Assembly (NCBI GenBank): GCA_900142905.1
Contig: FSRV01000003.1
Span: 620,001-684,000, forward strand
Length of the DNA: 64,000 bases
Direction: 5' to 3'
Origin: Burkholderia sp. GAS332
GTDB taxonomy: Bacteria; Pseudomonadota; Gammaproteobacteria; Burkholderiales; Burkholderiaceae
Below, in pieces: positions 61,072 to 64,000 of the stretch. The notes beneath the pieces were generated by a model. That model saw only the letters and a list, made by a program, of their open reading frames with translations. It was not told the origin of the DNA and did not search any database. The translations under genes and the position numbers were made by a program. Each line of letters opens with the position of its first letter. The first letter of the stretch is position 1.

Positions 61072-61237
61072 TTTCACAGTCTCGTTCAATGCAAACAATT
61101 GTCCGAGTCTGCAGAGCACCAAGCCTTTTCGGCTAAAACAAACGGTAGGGCTGTCTTAATCGCAAAGTGCCGTCCGCCACCGAGAATCTGTGTTGAAAAA
61201 ATCAACTTGATCTACGGTTACGGCGTCGTCATGAAGG

Positions 61238-62416
61238 TCACTCGACTTGATTAGATCGTACGGATTCGACGCTACGCCTGTCCAGTTCGGCCCGCGTGCG
61301 CTCCAGTTCATGCGCGATCAGTTTCTCGTCTGGCAGCACCGTCTGGTACTCCGCTGCGAGAATTTTGTTCGGCAGGTTATCGAGTGCATAGTGTGCTTCC
61401 GCTGCCCCCTTCTCGGCACACAGGATCAGGCCCACCGGAGGATTTTCACCAGGCTTCATCCAGTGTTCACGTGCGTAGTTCAGATAGAGATGCATCTGTC
61501 CCGCGTCGGCATAGCTGAACCGGCCCACCTTCAGGTCGATCACCACGAGACACCTGAGTCGCCGGTGAAAAAACAGCAGATCCACCCTGAACCAAGCGTC
61601 GTCGATCCGCAACCGTCGTTGTCGGCCGAGAAAGGCGAAGTCGTCGCCAAGCTCCAACAGGAAGTCGGTCAGATGACGGATCAAGCCGTCTTCAAGGTCG
61701 GATTCGGAATACTCGTCCTTCAGGTCCAGAAACTCCAGCACGAACGGATCCCGAATCGCCTGCTCAGGCGTAGGTGCGTCGTCAGCCTTGGACTGCCCTG
61801 CCTTGCGCAGCATTGCCGCCTTGTTGTGCGAGAGGGCTACACGCTCGTAGAATTGGCTGCCGATCTGCCGGTCAAGCTGCCGCACTGACCAGCCGCAGCG
61901 CAGGGCTTCAGCTTCGTAGAAGCTGCGGGCCGCGGGATTCCTGAGCGACAGCAGGCGCACGTAGGCCGACCAAGGCAACGGAAACACCTGTGCCACGGCG
62001 GTCAGATCAGGAGAGTTTCGTGCAGGTGATTCAGAAAGGTGTCGTCCGGCAGAAATTGCAGACAGTGTCGGGACAATTTTTGGGGACGGGGATTTTGCAG
62101 ACAGCGTCTGCAAAATCTGCTCCGTCGGCCTGCTGAGATAAAACGCCCGCATCTGCGAAAGGTTGCGCCAGCCGAAGCCCCGCCCAAATCGCTGGGACAG
62201 ATCGGCACCGAGCCGCTTGATTAGTGCTTCGCCGTAAGCGGCGCGGTCCTCACCGCCCTGCTCGAATTCCACAATGCGCCGGCCAATCTCCCAATAGGTT
62301 GCCGTCATCAACGCGTTGAGACTGCGGGCCGTCGCCTCGCGCGTGGACTCCACTACGTCAGCAATTTCGCGTTGCAGGCCCGCATAAACGGCTGCCGCGA
62401 TGTGGGACTTCGTCAT
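61238..62416 (-). CDS. YhcG-type PD-(D/E)XK nuclease-domain protein (DUF1016)
   Basis: 392 residues. N-terminal DUF1016 winged-helix-like region (about 1-190) with ATYWEIGRRIVEFEQGGEDRA and YGEALIKRLGADLSQRFGRG, and C-terminal PD-(D/E)XK nuclease domain (about 230-375) with FRVDLLFFHRRLRCLVVIDLK: Asp in RVDLLF, Asp/Lys in VIDLK, and the GLILCAEKGA region. Such proteins occur in phage/plasmid and defence contexts. Its ATG overlaps the HU stop, so the two are coupled. Confidence 0.9.
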   Translation of the reverse strand: MTKSHIAAAVYAGLQREIADVVESTREATARSLNALMTATYWEIGRRIVEFEQGGEDRAAYGEALIKRLGADLSQRFGRGFGWRNLSQMRAFYLSRPTEQILQTLSAKSPSPKIVPTLSAISAGRHLSESPARNSPDLTAVAQVFPLPWSAYVRLLSLRNPAARSFYEAEALRCGWSVRQLDRQIGSQFYERVALSHNKAAMLRKAGQSKADDAPTPEQAIRDPFVLEFLDLKDEYSESDLEDGLIRHLTDFLLELGDDFAFLGRQRRLRIDDAWFRVDLLFFHRRLRCLVVIDLKVGRFSYADAGQMHLYLNYAREHWMKPGENPPVGLILCAEKGAAEAHYALDNLPNKILAAEYQTVLPDEKLIAHELERTRAELDRRSVESVRSNQVE

Positions 62417-62679
62417 GACGCGTTCACCGCCTCCCTGAATATATTGCCGGCAGTGAACTTGGCCGTCTTCACCACTGGAATCTGGGTTGCTTTCCCGGTT
62501 GCCGGGTTAAGCCTCACGCGTGGCGCACACTCGCCACCCGAGAAGGAACCGAAATCGATCAGTTGCACAGTTCCGCGCCCTGCCACCGCAGTGGTCACCG
62601 CGTCGATCGCCTCACCGGTAGACATCTTGCTTTCACTTTTTGCGCCGACGACCGTATCAACCAGCTCATGCTTATTCAT
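62413..62679 (-). CDS. HU-family DNA-bending protein
   Basis: 88 residues from the ATG at 62679 (AGGGAC site; the frame is open further but without a signal). HU fold: MNKHELVDTVVGAKSESKM, IDFGSFSGGECAPRVRLNPATGK (split by an atypical stretch), and KFTAGNIFREAVN. Plasmid HU proteins organise DNA and help replication or recombination. It sits next to the replication gene and is coupled to the DUF1016 gene. Confidence 0.88.
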   Translation of the reverse strand: MNKHELVDTVVGAKSESKMSTGEAIDAVTTAVAGRGTVQLIDFGSFSGGECAPRVRLNPATGKATQIPVVKTAKFTAGNIFREAVNAS

Positions 62680-62874
62680 CGTTTGTCCCTGTAGGGCGTT
62701 CATGAGACCGTTCCCGAGGACCGCGGCCGCCGGTAACGCCACCCTATCGCACGGCGGCGCATCCGTGCAAACAGAACGGGGATCCCTCAACTCCAGATAC
62801 TCCAGGGGCCGCCAGCGATTGAAAAAATAGCGACAGCGAATCGCTTGAAAACGAGGAGGTGTTCATGCTGACAT

Positions 62875-64000
62875 TTACGCCGTTGCGCGAGACGAATTCA
62901 TGCGCCCGAATACGAATTGCCCTAGGTACCAAACCAGTTCCGTATTCGCAACGATGTCCTCCTCCTCTACAGTTGCGGCCTCGAGCTTCATACGACGCAG
63001 CATGAGCTTGCCCTCCCTCGACGCAACCCATGCGCGCACCAGTTCTTTGCGGGTTTTGGCGTCCGCCGCGTTGAAGTGTTCGCGGCCCTTACGCGATTCC
63101 TCGTTCATGCGTGCACGGACCTCTTCTTCGCGCGAAGCGATGCTGCGTGCGACCGAACTCTGGGTTTCAGTTTTTACAACCTCCGCTTCAGTCTCTTCGG
63201 TAAGTAGCTTCGCCTGAACCTCGACCATCTTCCGCTCAGCTTCAGACATCTTCCAGTTATCGCGCAGGGCTCGCATCAGGTAGCCGGCGGGACTCCTTTT
63301 AATCTGTCCACGATTGAGCTTGAATCGCGTGTATTCGACAGCCTGCTGGATGTGCGCATCGCTCCAGACTTCGCGGTGCTCGGAAATCTCGCTGAACTGC
63401 TTGGTAGACAAGTTAAATTCTTCTTTGAGAATTTTGTACAGGTGGCTGGCGTCAGCCAAGCTGGCGAGCGCAGCGTCGGCGGTATCCTTGCGCTTGAGCA
63501 GGAACCTTATGCGGTCGATTTTCCTCGACGTGCTGGACTCGGTCCTGGTCTCATAGGACAGCTCGATGTCCGACACCTCATTGATTTCACGCACAGCCGG
63601 TTCTAGCCAGTCGCGCTTGAAGTATTTGAAGATGGCGGCGTTCGCTCCCATTCTGCCGGGCCAGTTTCGCATGTCTTCAAGCGGTATCCATTCCGTTCGG
63701 CCATTGGGAACACTGGGAAGGACCTGGTCATAAATCGCGCGCGCTAGGCTGCGAGTAAAAGCCGTCGATATGCGCAGGCTCAACCAGTGAGATTTTTTTG
63801 GGTCACGGATTTGCGGGACCAAGCGAGGGTGCACGTCGAATCGAATGCGCCCCCTGTGGAAGCCGACCATACCCATCAACTGGACTGATACCCACAGGTC
63901 GTTTTCGTTGGGGTCCCGATCGAGCGGTGTATCGGTGACCTGGATTTTCGCGTTCTGAGCTTCGTCCGCAATAGTGCGCAAGTGCTTGAGATTGCGGCTG
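62875..64000 (-). CDS. plasmid replication initiator (Rep_3-type), cut by window edge
   Basis: At least 375 residues; the frame is open to base 64000 and the TTG at 63981 is not a natural start (the preceding SRNLKHL continues the protein), so the gene begins outside the window. Domain features: LRISTAFTRSLARAIYDQVL and WIPLEDMRNWPGRMG in the first winged helix, a second winged helix (about 165-250: LYKILKEEFNLSTKQFSEIS), and a long helical C-terminus with charged repeats. That is the Rep_3/RepB initiator plan. No iterons are visible in the 200 bases after the stop; they should lie upstream, outside the window. Confidence 0.8.
   Translation of the reverse strand, partial: SRNLKHLRTIADEAQNAKIQVTDTPLDRDPNENDLWVSVQLMGMVGFHRGRIRFDVHPRLVPQIRDPKKSHWLSLRISTAFTRSLARAIYDQVLPSVPNGRTEWIPLEDMRNWPGRMGANAAIFKYFKRDWLEPAVREINEVSDIELSYETRTESSTSRKIDRIRFLLKRKDTADAALASLADASHLYKILKEEFNLSTKQFSEISEHREVWSDAHIQQAVEYTRFKLNRGQIKRSPAGYLMRALRDNWKMSEAERKMVEVQAKLLTEETEAEVVKTETQSSVARSIASREEEVRARMNEESRKGREHFNAADAKTRKELVRAWVASREGKLMLRRMKLEAATVEEEDIVANTELVWYLGQFVFGRMNSSRATA

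Overview
The window looks like part of a large plasmid (or a plasmid-like integrative element) of a Burkholderiales bacterium, most likely the Burkholderia/Paraburkholderia/Caballeronia group. The reasons are a GC-rich sequence, a typical Burkholderia-type porin, and a plasmid backbone: a Rep_3-type initiator running off the right edge, an HU protein, a ParM-like segregation actin, SSB, a TOPRIM primase and a conjugation/pilus operon. No rRNA, tRNA or CRISPR array was seen. All identifications are from reading translated motifs; no database search was run.

Layout. (1) 1-1.0 kb: the 3' end of a Tn554-like recombinase module, cut by the window edge. (2) 1.5-11.4 kb: chromosome-like catabolic cargo: a nitrilase, an AraC-type regulator divergent from an operon of a CMD/AhpD-like protein, a beta-keto acid cleavage enzyme (DUF849), an MFS transporter, an SDR dehydrogenase, a DUF1289 protein and an acyl-CoA ligase, followed by a porin and a BON protein. 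(3) 11.6-19.9 kb: a GNAT protein, then a long rightward run of mostly unknown plasmid genes with recognisable DUF1173-like, ASCH, Gp37/Gp68 (DUF5131) and Lar-like proteins, plus a tiny zinc-ribbon gene on the opposite strand. (4) 20.2-24.0 kb: a leftward PD-(D/E)XK nuclease-like gene whose SEC-C tail lies in frame just beyond a stop codon, and a tyrosine integrase with a Fis-like tail. (5) 25.0-28.5 kb: direct repeats plus a ParM-like gene, small genes and a TOPRIM primase. (6) 28.8-34.3 kb: a recombinase trio plus accessory gene bounded by 13-bp inverted repeats. (7) 34.5-36.8 kb: an SSB operon. (8) 37.2-44.6 kb: a NERD protein, a coiled-coil protein, a protein that reads as a FlhD-FlhD-FlhC fusion, two small genes, a group II intron inserted just behind a terminator, and a CAP-domain lipoprotein. 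(9) 44.7-60.0 kb: one long leftward operon of about 15 genes joining VirB8/VirB9/VirB10 core genes to an R64-like type IVb pilus set (PilL/TcpQ-like, N, O, P, Q, R, S, V). (10) 60.5-64 kb: a ParB/KorB-like HTH protein, a YhcG-type PD-(D/E)XK protein overlapping an HU gene, and the replication initiator.

How it may work together. The right part supplies replication, segregation and a pilus/secretion channel. The relaxase, coupling protein, VirB4, VirB6 and prepilin peptidase are not in the window. The FlhD-FlhD-FlhC-like protein is a candidate master activator of transfer, by analogy with the SetCD and AcaCD activators of SXT and IncA/C elements. At least seven gene starts across the backbone carry a similar TTGACTT promoter with a TAG-type -10 box about 15-16 bases on, which suggests coordinated expression of the backbone modules. 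The left part is metabolic cargo, and recombinase modules, an integrase and a group II intron mark several insertion events.
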